In this document: in pieces, positions 23,031-34,787 of the stretch
How positions within the stretch are numbered: the stretch's first letter is position 1
Layout: the number at the start of each line of letters is the position of its first letter
Source of the DNA: Skeletonema tropicum
Lineage: Eukaryota; Bacillariophyta; Thalassiosirophyceae; Thalassiosirales; Thalassiosiraceae
Reading direction: 5' to 3'
NCBI GenBank assembly: GCA_037178625.1
Contig: CM074146.1
Location: forward strand, 1,888,569-1,952,568
Length of the DNA: 64,000 nt
Made by a program: the position numbers and the translations under genes
Notes under the pieces: model-generated
What the model saw: only the letters and a program-made list of their open reading frames with translations
What the model was told of the DNA's origin: nothing
Databases searched by the model: none

Positions 23031-24302
23031 TTACCCAATGAGATGGTGGTCAATAGCACAATTATCCATGATTGAAAGTGCAATTCGCTCCCTGCACTTG
23101 TTAATTGAGGCCTCATCATAATCGAAAATTGGAGCACAATCCATTGCAATGAAGTCAGCAAATAAGCAAACAAACACCCCACAGTCCCATACATTTTTGT
23201 TATTGTACGCCTGTTGATGCGGTGTGTCTTCTGTGCAAAGCACAAGACGCCATTCCGATATGTCCATGTCTGATCTGAATTGTCTTCTGTAATCATCCTG
23301 CAAGTACTCAAGAATTCCCTCCAAGTATTTCGTTCCGTTCCACTTCAAAGAATCATAATACTGGATTCTTTTCTCGTCCATAAATGCTACAACGAGCGCC
23401 CAATGCGAGTTATTGATATTGATTGGAAAGAAGATACGTTCGAGTTTAAAGATATTCTTCCCCGGCGCATGCTTGTGCCATCTCTTGACATTTGAGTACT
23501 TGTACTTGCCTTTCTCATTGGCATTGCCATTCTTCCCATCGAACAAATTTTGCACGAAGAACGAATTGAAGAAGTGGGATCTCCTGTGGTTGGTATTGCC
23601 ATCATGCATGTTTTTGTCCCTACTTGCAAGACAAACTTTGAGGAAATAATTCACAATCTCATCATTAATCCACACCTTTGGCTCCAGTGTCTGCATTGAT
23701 TCTCTGTGCACTTTATCACGGTCACTGCTTGCAAGTACATCATATAGATGTCCTGGCCCATAGATTGCGGTATCAACCAAATTTTGCTGTAAAGGAGTCA
23801 AGTCATTCTTTAGCATGTTGGCAGCCATCACAGATGCTCTTCTAAGCCTACGCATTGCCACTTCGTTCGAAAATGCCTCCTCCTTGTCTTTGTCCTTGTC
23901 TTCATCCATATTCAATTCCTTTGCAGTGTCCGTCAGTGCACAACCATCAACTGCACCATCCTCTGCTCGAGGATTCAAAATATCCACGGGCATACCCTCT
24001 GGCGCATTCCTATTCACATTTGCATTCAATATCGTACGAAATGAAGAAGCGCTCTTCTGGATCACGTCGCGAATAGACCCAATCCTTGATTGAATAATTT
24101 CATAATCGTTGATCTCTCTAAATCCACTCTGCTCGCAATCAACCAATTCTCCATTGACAACATGTTTGACGATTTGAGCTGGATGGGAAGACTCCAGGAT
24201 ATCCATATTATCCATGACCAAGGTGAACTCTTCAGCATCATAACTAGATGGTTTGAGTTCAATTACTGTTGCCACCCTAAGTGCACTTGGAGTGCCAGCC
24301 AC
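23031..24302 (-). CDS. Ulp1-type (C48) cysteine protease
   Basis: The 423-residue frame ends in a complete Ulp1 peptidase domain: WINDEIVNYFLKV, then SHWALVVAF (His300), YYDSLKW (Asp317) and DCGVFVC (Cys374), with a Gln-rich EDTPHQQ stretch before Cys. These are the His-Asp-Cys catalytic positions of SUMO/ubiquitin-like proteases. The nominal start is GTG. The frame stays open upstream to about 24362 (PYPYQELRAGC...), where a TAG coincides with a possible splice acceptor, so the protease may be an exon of a longer integrase-CXC-protease transcript. The mid-region (residues ~60-190) is acidic and Lys-rich without a known domain. Confidence 0.8.
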   Translation of the reverse strand: MAGTPSALRVATVIELKPSSYDAEEFTLVMDNMDILESSHPAQIVKHVVNGELVDCEQSGFREINDYEIIQSRIGSIRDVIQKSASSFRTILNANVNRNAPEGMPVDILNPRAEDGAVDGCALTDTAKELNMDEDKDKDKEEAFSNEVAMRRLRRASVMAANMLKNDLTPLQQNLVDTAIYGPGHLYDVLASSDRDKVHRESMQTLEPKVWINDEIVNYFLKVCLASRDKNMHDGNTNHRRSHFFNSFFVQNLFDGKNGNANEKGKYKYSNVKRWHKHAPGKNIFKLERIFFPININNSHWALVVAFMDEKRIQYYDSLKWNGTKYLEGILEYLQDDYRRQFRSDMDISEWRLVLCTEDTPHQQAYNNKNVWDCGVFVCLFADFIAMDCAPIFDYDEASINKCRERIALSIMDNCAIDHHLIG

Positions 24303-24368
24303 AGCGATGGGGTGATAATATTTCAGGACGCAACCTGCCCGGAGTTCTTGGTAGGGGTATGGCTCGCC

Positions 24369-25069
24369 CTAGCTGTCACACTTGGCTGCAGTGTGTTGTG
24401 TCTCTTTCACTGCTTCTTTCTCTTTACTGCTTTGCTTCGCTGCTAGATTCACCACTTCGCCGACTGCTGACTTGTTGTCCAGAACCTGCTTAGCAGCAGG
24501 CTTCTTCTCATTGTCTGGAGTCGGTGCGTGAGTGTCAGCAAAAACTTTGTCTTCGTATTCGCCAGGATTACCGCCACGCACTTCAATCATCGTCTCCTCC
24601 TCCAAAGTGCACTTCTTTCGTCTGCGCTTTGCAGATTGTATCTTCTCCTTTGTATTTGATGATGCGCAACTATAGTTGCCATCGCTACAGCTGTAGATGT
24701 CAACATCAACCGTCGTAGTCTCCTCTTGACTGCGCTTCTTTTGACCAGCACACGGTCCCTGCCGTGAGTCAGATGTAGGCTGACATAACTCCACATCCAG
24801 AGCGTTAACGAACGAAGCAGAAGAATGTGGGTTGTTGGGCACATCTGCGGCCGCAGGCTTGCAATTTGTACATTTCTCATTTCTGCCTCTTCCACCATGG
24901 CATTTTGAGGTGCAATAGTTTCCAACCTGCTTGCACTTACATCGACTACTTTTGGCACAATCACTTTTACACTTACAAGTTGTAGCTCCTCCACTTTTGT
25001 TATACAGTGCACTTACCGTGGCAATAGTTAGAGCACTCCTGAATCTTTCCTGTCGATATCAATTCCAGC
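24369..25069 (-). CDS. CXC cysteine cluster region following the integrase
   Basis: The frame includes CKCKSDCAKSSRCKCKQ and then YCTSKCHGGRGRNEKCTNC, a tesmin/CXC-like zinc cluster seen at the C-terminus of some Ginger- or KRBA2-type integrases. A Ser/Thr/Lys-rich tail of ~160 residues ends at a TAG at 24369. The frame is open upstream to at least 25069, overlapping the end of the integrase in a different frame. A one-base slip or a tiny intron near 25,030-25,065 would fuse the two. The first in-frame ATG is at 24842, after the cysteines, so this region is unlikely to be a separate gene. Confidence 0.55.
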
Positions 25070-27087
25070 AATATCCGCATTCCAATTTGGCATAAAGTCA
25101 AGATTCTCTCTTGGATACCAGCCCTTCAAATGTCCGTCTCGAGAAGCAACTTGGTAACTCCTTATACCGCTGTTGCTCTTTGGTTGCTTGCACTTTGTTA
25201 TCATTACAGGGAGATTTGGGTGATCTGTGGCAGCCCTCGTGTTGCCTTCCACTTGGATTGTGCACACATCTCCTACTCGGAGTTCCTCAACATATGTACT
25301 ACATCTGCGTTTCTTGTTGACAGCAATAGCTTGCTTTCTTTGTGCTGCAGCAACTGCTGCCCTGATTACACCTCTCTCGGGCGTGTCACTTTCGTGATGG
25401 ATTGAAGCTTTTGTTGGAGTTGAGGTGATGTGCTTATCCTCTGAACTTTTGACATTGGTGGATTCCTCTTTTGTAGCTGGTAGAAGGTCAAGGATAACCG
25501 GCTCTTCATCTCCTTCATTGCTCGTTCTGACAGCAACAGTCTCCAGTACTTCTCCTGCCATTGCAACAGCATCCACAGCTTTGGCTTCCAACTTCATCGG
25601 GCCCTCTGCTTCTGTGCCTCCTACTGCCATCATTGCACATGCTTCCACAGCGGCAGGCTTCATTGACTCCTCCTCCCCCGCATATCCTTCTCTTGCCATC
25701 GCAGAGGCATCTGCTTCCTGGATTACTGCTAGAATTCTGTCATTAAAGTTAGGAGATAACTTATCTTCCATTGCGTGTTCCTCGTTCACAAAATCGAGAG
25801 CAGCCTGAAGACCATCTTCAGTAAGGCACTGCTCCAACACATCCTTGCCCAAAATATCTGCTGGACAGTTGCCCTTCTTCTTTCCATAGAACACTTCATA
25901 TGGAGAGTAACCGCCTTTAGACCGGGAGCAGCGTTTGTTGATGCGGCGCTGTACGATGTATATTCCTGTTTCGGCCCAACATGTACTTCCAGTCTCCTGC
26001 ATCCAACTTTGCAGTGATGTCTTGAATGGAGCATTACCACGCTCGATTTTACCTTGCGACTGCGGATGCCTGCTCCTACCTCTCACGATGTGCGTCTCTT
26101 GAAAATGTCTGCAAAGAGGAAAGACTAAATGAGTTGATGAAGTCAAGGCGAAACAAATATAATTTCATTGTAGCAAGTGACTTACTCGTTTACATACTTC
26201 ACCGTCTCTCCAAGAAACTCTCCGCCGTTGTCAGATTGGAGAATGTCAAAGTCTGGGAAGAAGGAGAGGATCTCAATAATAGCAATCGCACATTCCTTTG
26301 ATGTCTTTGATTTCAAAGGCTTCGTTGCTCCAAACCCGCTATGGTGGTCAACTAGGCGAAGGATCCAACAGTAGCCGCCTGGGTCCTGCTGTGATGTCAT
26401 GTCGATCAAATCCATCTGCGCTCGCTTCCCTACAGTTACTGATAATATCATTTTTAGGGGCTTTTGTTTGGCGGTAATCTTCCTAGTTTGAGATGCAATG
26501 CAAATGGGACATAAACCCACGGCCAATTCAACATCTTCTCTTGTGATGCCATACCAAGTCTTTGAAATGAGTTGATGGATCCTTCGTGAATCTATCCCAT
26601 GACCTGACTCAATATGAGTATTCATAATGATTGCAAATATTTGTTCCTTTGTTGCAACTCTTAGGTTTTTGTTATTTTTCGTCCATCGGAGTGCTGTCGA
26701 GCGTGTCGTGTTGTCCGATAGGGTGTAGTTTTGATTCCATTTAGTGTGCAATGGTGAATGCCGCACTCCAACCACCCATCCCTGCAACACTGTACAAATA
26801 TCATCATATTCTTGTTCTGTAACCATTTCCGTCCGCCTCTTCTTTTCACTTAACCCGACTTCGAGTAGCTCATAGAATTTCTTTTTCGCTGCCATCATAG
26901 CTGGTTCGGACAAAACATTACTTTTCGAGCTGTTGGAACGTACTGTTCCATCTCCTGTCAAAACGGTATCAGACGATGCTGTGGCGGGCAGTGCAGGCAA
27001 ATGAGGCAGTGCAGGCAAAAGAGGGTCAGGAGCTGCCGCTGTCTCCGCTGCAGCCAACTTGGTGTCTGACGGGATCTTCTCCATCAT
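25028..27087 (-). CDS. Ginger-like DDE integrase
   Basis: Two exons, 27087-26186 and 26108-25028, join across a 77-base GT-AG intron in phase to give 660 residues. An HHCC zinc-binding segment (NTHIESGH...GLCPIC) precedes the rve catalytic core: Asp226 in QMDLIDM, Asp286 in LQSDNGGEF and Glu323 in SQGKIERGN. All three DDE residues are present, with 36 residues between the second Asp and Glu. The C-terminal part (~440-640) is acidic, followed by a basic region with GDVCTIQVEG and DGHLKGWYPRENL that resembles a small barrel. It should cut and join the TIR ends. The ATG at 27087 is preferred over an upstream TTG. A neighbouring frame adds the CXC cluster. Confidence 0.82.
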
Positions 27088-27369
27088 GTAAGAGGATTTA
27101 TGAAGAGTTGTGTTGTGCGTGATACGGAATAAAGAGCACAAACATTGTATTCTAAATTAGTGGCTGTGAGAGGGCTTCTCTATCTTTTTCAGATGTGCCC
27201 ACGGAGGAGGCAGATAAAATACCCAAGGCCCGAGCTACGGGGCATTTGGTCTATTGGTGGTGGTGGCATAGCATTTAAGCCAAATGTATCCGATTTGATG
27301 GATTTTGTCCGATTTGGTCTTTTGGTTGTGTCATTTCTGCCATTTGGCTAAATGGCGCACTTGGTTACC

Positions 27370-27411
27370 GCCATTTGGCTAAATGGCAGATTTGTTCTTT
27401 TGGGTCTAACA
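27370..27411 (-). repeat. Right terminal inverted repeat
   Basis: Reverse complement of the left end with one mismatch. Directly inside it (about 27340-27357) is a second copy of the gccatttagccaaatggc palindrome, and the left TIR aligns onward from that inner copy (agaaatgac...ccaaaagacc). This end therefore carries a local duplication of about 30 bases. Confidence 0.9.
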
Positions 27412-27660
27412 GATGCACAGCAATTTATTCAGATGCCCGTCTCGAAAAGTCCGCCAGAACCAGAACTGCCGCTCGAACAATGACAGCAAGATGATGGACA
27501 TCATACTCTACACAACACATCTTGTGGTCAGCCCGTACATATCTCAATGATGATGATCCAATATCATCAGCCAGCGATCCTAGTGATAGCTCTCTCTAGT
27601 AGCTGAAGAGACGTACACGAAAACGTCATTTCTCTCCAGAGATTCAAAATATAAAAAAAA

Positions 27661-30600
27661 ATGGGCAAAAAGAACAAAAAGAAGAATCGAAGCGGCAGCA
27701 TTGACCAACAACCTTCTCAACCACCACCACCACCACACAAAGCTGCAATCGAAGCAGAAGATCTATCACTGCAACGTCGCGACGAAGAAACTGTCCTCGC
27801 CGCAATCTACGGAGATGACTTTTCATTAGAATCTGGCGCGTGGAATTGTCCCGTTTACAAGTTGCGCATCCGTCCTGCCTCGGATGTTACTGATCCCAAT
27901 ACTACTGCCACTACTACTAATCATGATAATCACGACAATGCACGGCAGCAATGCGAACTAACCCTCTCGATCCAACTAACCCAAAAATATCCCTACTCCA
28001 TCCCGCTCCTTCAAGTACTCACCAATAATAATAATTCCGCCAACAATAACGATAGCGATCATCACTCGTTTTTCACTCCATCTCACCTCTCTGACCTTCT
28101 ATCACGACTATCCACCAAAGCTACCGAATGTGCTCAAAAGGGGGAGGTCATGGGATGGGAACTTGGTCAAGTTTGTGAATTGTTTTTAATGGAGTGTTTG
28201 GAACGACGGGAGCAGTGTGAGAGGAGGAGGGTGGAGATGTTACGGGGGTTGGAGGAGGATGGTAAGAAGGGTAGGAGTAATAATCAGAATAATATTAGAA
28301 GGAATGATGATGATGATGGTGGTAGTGAGGTGGAGGAGGATAATGATGACGAGGCAGAGTATTCAGAACAGCAGCTGCAGCAACAGAAGAATGAGCAACA
28401 ACTTCAACAGTCCCAGTCATCAATGGACAGTGATACCAAGAAAGAAATTGCAAGACAAATGGAAGCATTGAATATAGCTGCAAGACAAAGACAACGTCGA
28501 AGGAAACGGCAGGGTGTTGTAGGCTTGGGAGGGTTGACATCCATTGCTGATGATGACAATGACGATGACGATGACGAGGAGGATGACGCTAATGAGGAGG
28601 TGGAAGATTCCGAAGCCATGTTTGACTTGGATCAATTTGATTTATTAGAAGATATTGATGCAGGAATTGGAGGTGACTTACAACAACAACAGAGTGGAAC
28701 GACATCACGATATCAATCCGACTTTGTGGAACTTCAACACCTCGGCAAAGGTGGCGGTGGTGAGGTTGTAAAAGCAATCAACCGATTGGATCGACGTGAA
28801 TATGCCATTAAAAAGATCTTTTTGGAGTCGGAGGAAGTGGGGAATGATACAGTCAAGAGTAAATTGGCAATGATTCAGAATGAAAAGTTGAGAAGGGAGG
28901 TTGTTACGATTAGTCGGATGACGCATAAGAATATTGTGAGGTATTATCAGGCTTGGGTGGAGGATCCTCCCCGGATAGAGGAGGACGAGGAGGAAGAGGC
29001 GGAGGACGATGATGTGGAGAAGAAGCGACGTGAAAGTAGTATCGAGAGCAAGAGCCAGACTGCTGAAGAAAAAGGGAAGGATGATTTTACCACATCTTGG
29101 GACGATGAGTCGTATTCTTCAGAATCATTTACTTCGTCCAGCGACAGTGAGAGTGATAGTTATGACGACAAAGTCAGTCAACAAAAGCCAATGACGACAC
29201 GAACAAAACCGTTGAATGATTACTCCCGCTCACACTCACTAGATAACTTTTTGGAACACGAGGCCGTTGCATTAGACTTTGCCAATCCACTCTTCTTTGC
29301 GGGGAGTAATGAATTGCTTCCGTCTCCCTTACCTCAACATAAGAAGTACTCCAGCTCGAATTGGACTGATAATATTACGGAAAAGAGTCGCCGTGATGAG
29401 AGGAAGATCTTGTATATTCAGATGGAGTATTGTAAGACAACTTTGCGAGATATGATTGATGAATCGAAGCTGTCGTTAGATGCTGTGTGGAAGTCATTGC
29501 GGCAGATATTAGAGGGGCTGGTGTATATTCATGGACAGAATTTGATCCATCGTGATCTCAAGCCGGCCAATATCTTTGTCGACTCCGAAGGTGAGATTAG
29601 GTTAGGTGATTTTGGACTGGCTACCCAAACATCGGGTAAGACGACGGACGATAGAGAAGCTAGTGAGGCAGATGTACTATACGATGCGATTGACAGTATT
29701 GGTGGATTACTGCAGCGGAACTCTTCATCATCCACTGACCCGGACACGATCACTGGTGGCGTCGGCACGGCATTGTACATGGCCCCTGAGCAGTTTTTGA
29801 AATCGAAGCATAGTGGTTCGTATGATAGCAAGGTAGACATTTTCTCTCTGGGGATATCGGCATTTGAGATGTTTCATTTGAAGCCTTTTGGTACCTACAT
29901 GGAACGTGCAGAGAACATTACACGTCTTAGAGGAGATTCTTCACGCGATGTGGTTCGAAGTCTGTCGAAGGAAGCGAGTGCTCCGCTGTTTACAAAGGAT
30001 GGGGCAATCATCGGTGATTGGGAGGAGGTCGCTGATCGTAGACTGCCTCCTGAATTACGTGCCTCTATGCCAGAAAATGCTCAAAAGCTAATATTGTGGT
30101 GTACGGAGCGGTCTCCCGAGAATAGGCCGTCGGCGGAGCAGATTCTGAACAGCCGTCTAATGCCACGAAAGATGGAGCTTGAACAAAAATATCTTGATGA
30201 AGTGCTACAAACGCTGAGCAACCCACAATCAGATACAAGTTATCAGCAAATACTGAGCAAAATTTTCAAGCGGCAAACGCCGGCACATGTTCTGACGACA
30301 TATGACAATGATGTGGCCCTAAAAGCAAACAATGCTCGTGAAATTGCAGCTCATGTTCTCAAAACGACTTTGGATCACATCAAAGGGTCTCATTGGGGAA
30401 GCCACAGCATGAATTATACATCACCAATGAGCTCGTGTGCTGTTTCTGGGGCAATAACTTCGTTGAGACGGGCTGAACATGTAGGTGTAGTTACGGGTGG
30501 TGGGAAGGAGGGCGAATCGATGCGTGGTGCTCCTCAACAAGTGGCCACAATAGCAGCCATGACTTCGGCAACAGCTGCAGCGGTATTAGGTGCCGACGTA

Positions 30601-33132
30601 ATAGTTGGTCCCGATCCTCGAGTGGTTGACTACGTCTGCTCAAAGTTGAGTACAATCTTCCAATCTCACGGTGCTGTGCATCTTCCATCTCCATTATTGA
30701 AGCCACGCGATGCGTTGGATCTAATTGCAACTTTGAATGAACCAGCTCAGGTTCTCAACAAAAGGGGATCCGCACTTGTCTTGAAATCCGATCTTACTGT
30801 GAACTTTGCCAGAGCAATATCGCGGGGAGGTGCTGCTACGAACAACATCAAACGCTATGAAGTAGGGAAGTGTTTCCTTGAATCTGATGCTGGGGGGCAT
30901 CCTAAAGGTGAGTTTTCGAGTGCTTGTTCACTTTGCATCGACCAATCACGTGTACTGCTCACTACTGTATATCTTTTATCGTTTCAGAGTTGCTTGAGGC
31001 ATCATTTGATATTGTGCAAGACGCATCATCGGTCAATCAACCATTCTTAGAAGCAGAGGCAGTATTGGTGCTCTGCCGAGTTATCAAAGTATTGGCTCCG
31101 ATGGAAGTAAAAAGTTTCAATCTCCCTCCCATTTCATTGAGATCTCCACTTTGGTTCTTAGTAAGTGCAAGCACTCATTGTCTTGCTTGTGTTAAACCTC
31201 TTACCTTATCCATGTGCACTAACTAACGATTGGATCAAATGTTGTAGCGTTTGTCCCACTCGAGACTCTCCGATGCAATTCTTGATTTACTTTTTGTGCC
31301 CAACTCTGACACGATTCGGGAAAGTATTCTGAACATCTTTACAACTTGCACGGCGTGTCCGCCAATAGAATTGAACAATCAACAGCGCCATTCGGGCAAA
31401 TATAAGCGGAAGGCTCGTGAAATCAAGGCCAATCTTCTGGAATTTCTTGATAGACAACTCTCTATTCATGATGATCTTCCCAAGAATGTCGCCGAGCGCA
31501 TAAGGCTTTTTGTTTCTCACGGAAGTCTGCCGTATCCAATGAATGCAAGCAAAGCACTTGACGTAATACTCAAATCTGCTTCCAAAGTGATGAGTTTGGG
31601 CGGAGACCAGGCGAAAGAGCTTTCAAAGAATTGTTTCCAAGAGGTCAAAAGAACTATCAATCAGCTGAAACAACTTTTGAAAGCGATGGAGTCTTTGGGG
31701 GTTGTACCTGCTATTCAGAAACAGAATGAGAAGTTTGACGGGGACGAACACATATCTTCTCCAGCATATATTTCTATTGATCTAGGATTGCGTCAAAAGA
31801 GACGGCACAGTTAAGTATTTTTGTCATGGAATATTTTTTTCAAGCCGTAGTTCTTATTCTAAAAGATCCAATTCTACAGTGTCGGGAGGCATTTTCTTTC
31901 AGGCCATCCTATTGCAGGACGACTTCTTTGAGGGGAAGGAGAAAGCTGAAGCGACGAAGGGCAAGCATGCATACGGAGGAAAAGGCAGTAGAATCGCCGA
32001 AGGGGGGAGGTATGATGATCTTGTACGACAATTTAGACCGCCTGGGAACTTTGGAAGTGTCCAGTTGGAGGAATACACAGGAGCTAGTGTGCCTTTCTGC
32101 ATGGGCGTCCGCTTCTTTGTGGGTAGAATGGTCGAGCGAATATACAAAGATGCTTACATCGATGCATCGCAACAACTATCTAAACGACAGGGCCGCTCCT
32201 TCCTAGAAGGTGTGCGACGCAGCATTGGCCATCCTTTCCTTGAGACTCCTATTCAGTGCATTGTTACCGGTGAAAACGGTTTTGATCTTGCCACATGTGG
32301 TGAGCGGGCATCTATTGCGTCCCTCTTGTGGTCGGCTGGGATACCTTGTGAATACTTGCGCAATAGCCTCTGCTACACAATGAGCTTGCTGGAAAATTTT
32401 ATGAGCGATTCCAAAGTGAAATCTCCTCATGAATGGAGCGTTGACATGATCTGCGGTATAGCTGCAATATTGAACATTCCATTCGTTGTTATCGTTCAGC
32501 CTCACCTCCTCAGCAGAAAGTCATCCGTCAAGCTACGACAAACAACTATTGCACACGGGACGGGACCTCTTTTCAACTACAATGGAAATGAAGAAATTGT
32601 TGCTCTCAATACTTTATCTTCATTGATCATGGAGCGCTTAACTGTGAACGACATTAGTGATGAAAATATTGCAACACGTCAACAAACGAACGCTATTGAC
32701 TCATCTATACAACCAACACAATCGCACAGTGGCAATTTTGATATAGAATGCATCTATGTTGACAACGACCAATACTTTGACGACTCAAACCGAATCAATT
32801 CCTCCCAGTGGAAACGGGTGAAGAAAGTGATGAAGTCAACCTCTCAAAAGATGATGGATCACTTAGGCAATGCATTGTTCGATTTTACAACTCCTGTGAT
32901 TGCAGTCGATTTGCCTTTCCGGATAGTTCGGGAGCTAGGATCGTGCTTGATCTTTGATGGCCTTGAATCTTTGATAAGCAATGATATCGCGACGAAATTT
33001 CCAGGCCACAAAAAGACCCTTCGAACTCTGATGTATGCAATTGACAGTATATCTAGAAGGACTCAGGGAAGATTGACATTCTTTTTGTATAGTACAATAG
33101 ATGATGCTATGGATTTTATAAGGATGTCTTGA
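27661..33132 (+). CDS. GCN2: GCN2-type eIF2-alpha kinase
   Basis: Four exons (27661-30907, 30988-31160, 31248-31809, 31880-33132) give a single frame of 1744 residues. Residues ~25-190 are an RWD domain (DEETVLAAIYGDDF), the usual GCN1-binding part. The kinase domain (~353-845) has LGKGGGGEV, Lys~384 in EYAIKKIF, HRDLKPANIF, DFGLAT and APEQ. A long acidic insert lies between the N- and C-lobes, as in eIF2-alpha kinases. The C-terminal half is HisRS-like (SIDLGLRQKRRH, GGIFFQAILLQDD, EGGRYDDLVRQF), which in GCN2 senses uncharged tRNA. The protein would phosphorylate eIF2-alpha under amino-acid starvation. No pseudokinase domain is visible between RWD and kinase; that segment is low-complexity Gln/Asn/Asp. 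Confidence 0.93.
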
Positions 33133-33914
33133 AGGTGAAGGCGCAGCTGTATGTTACACGTTTCTCTTAGCGAGGTAGGAATCAGTCATTGGATCAATCA
33201 GCTTATGGCGTGATCATCTAAAAAGATACTATTCTGTCGACATAGCGCTTGTCAATCTCATGGATTAATCTAGCTGTATCATTGTGCACCGAACTAGAAA
33301 GTAAATGCAGAACGCAGATTCAAAGCAGAACCAGAATGATGCTGAACGATAGTACTTCATTCAATTCAAACAAAACTCTCGGCAAAGTGCATTCGACGGA
33401 GAGCATTCACGCAGTAGGACAAGTTACACTGAGGCAAATGATCGCTCGGGCAGTATTGTGCCTACAGTGACGTCCAACTTTAACAAGTGAAAATTCCAGG
33501 GACCAGGGTCTAATGCTCCTTATCATGATGAGAACAGTTGGTAGCAGTAATGTATTGACGGATGGTGGTGTAGGTTGAGGTTGTCAGTTGCCTTCGACTT
33601 AAAGCGTTTGATTTCTGGTATGAATCTACGGATCCTTCCTTCTTCGTTTTGACAATTCCACAATAGAAATGCGCTGTTGCTGGTGGTTGGTTAGCGGCTG
33701 ATCATTGCGGACTTTTACATAAGAGTATGAACTTGTCTTTGTGATTGGTGCGAGACAGAACTGAATACGTACCGAAAAAGGTGAACCGCTTCCGACATCA
33801 AACTTTCTCCTTGAAGTTGGTACATATTGTTATGTTGTGATTGTGATTGGTGCCAAAGACAGGATGGAGTACCTCGTAAGCTTTCCACGACCACCATACT
33901 CGAATGGACGACCC
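33133..33914. other. 3' flank of GCN2, gene-free
   Basis: Only a 73-codon plus-strand frame (33249-33470) and short minus-strand frames occur, without domains. Confidence 0.45.
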
Positions 33915-34265
33915 TGCACCCGGGTCAGTGAAAGCGGCAAGTGAAGTCTTCTTGATATACGTCGCCAGCAGGCTCAAGCGCACTTCGACGCGGTCAAAAC
34001 AACCACGGATAGAGATGGGTATATGCTTATACTCTCGTGCAAATACTTGTATTTGTGTATACACATCTCGCCTGTATACAGGCTTATTGACATCCATGTC
34101 AATATATCCCGGGCTTTAAACGAGCTGTGGTAGGAGAGACAACCCTCTCCCGTGGTCCCGACTGCGACGCTGTTTGGTTCTCTGCCCTCGGCGTATGAAG
34201 ACTCCAATTTTTGGTTCAATGATGTCTAGGTAGCGATAATGCAACATTTACCTAATTTCCTAAGT
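33915..34265 (-). repeat. Dispersed repeat, copy 2 (inverted relative to copy 1)
   Basis: Reverse-complement match to 18,495-18,845, with shared blocks in the same order and small indels, including an extra segment near 34,040-34,070. The two copies lie 15 kb apart in opposite orientation and flank the Ginger-like element and GCN2. Confidence 0.75.
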
Positions 34266-34299
34266 GATATGATATGCTATGGAGGCTGAATCAAAGAGA

Positions 34300-34787
34300 T
34301 ATGAGGAAGTTTCACCTCCGCCGTGCGCTGCCGCTGGCAACGCATAGTGTTGAAGGCGTTGTATTCTTCGCCATCCGAATGTCGTGGCTCGAAGAAGACT
34401 ACTTATGACTACTTTTGACTTCGATTCAAGGAACAGAGTACCGCCAAAGACAGAATCGAGTACCGCATAACCACATTCCAAGACCATTTCAATCAAATAA
34501 TATGTACTTATCGTAAGTACAGCTTCTTCACGAGATTTGAGAATTGAGAACTCCCAAATTAATTGCGAATTGGCTATGCTGCATGCCATGGCTATGCTGC
34601 ATGGCTGCGCTGCATGGCTAGAGCTACAGCTGTCTTCACGAGATTGAGAACTCCCATTCAAATTGAAATTGCGAATTGGAATTGGCTATGCTGCATTCAG
34701 AACATGCGAATGGCTAATGGATCCCAGATAATACAACATCAAATACATCATCGTCTACTTAATACCTCAATCGCTCGAATTATTATC
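34300..34787 (+). promoter_or_regulatory. Upstream region shared by the A and B surface-protein genes
   Basis: This stretch is similar to 46,930-47,397 and, in mirror form, to about 53,740-54,205. Common landmarks are gccgtgcgctgccg, gaatgtcgt, ctcgaagaagacta, cttcacgagattgagaactc and the clustered ggctatgctgcatgg motif. Conservation before two paralogous starts suggests duplicated promoter and 5' UTR. No TATA box or factor site is certain. Confidence 0.45.

Larger units (their letters stand above)
19661..27411 (-). mobile_element. 7.75-kb Ginger-like DNA transposon
   Basis: The ends are 42-bp inverted repeats with one mismatch (19661-19702 and 27370-27411) that begin TGT and end ACA. They are bracketed by gatg at 19657-19660 and 27412-27415, a 4-bp target-site duplication. 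More degenerate inverted similarity continues to about 150-180 bp inside each end (acatttggc..., ccaatagacc blocks). All coding frames are on the minus strand: a DDE integrase, a CXC-type cysteine cluster, a Ulp1-type protease and a helix-turn-helix ORF. Ginger elements are DNA transposons with gypsy-type integrases and, in described cases, Ulp1/OTU protease domains and TGT termini. No reverse transcriptase or gag is present. Confidence 0.85.

Noticed and set aside
19661..27411. LTR retrotransposon (integrase present)
   Set aside because: The ends are inverted rather than direct repeats, and no reverse transcriptase, RNase H or gag frame is present.
34563..34787. Upstream extension of gene A from 34563
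   Set aside because: The extension covers a repeated ggctatgctgcatgg region, is not open in the paralogues, and lacks the conserved MDITTLPSP start.
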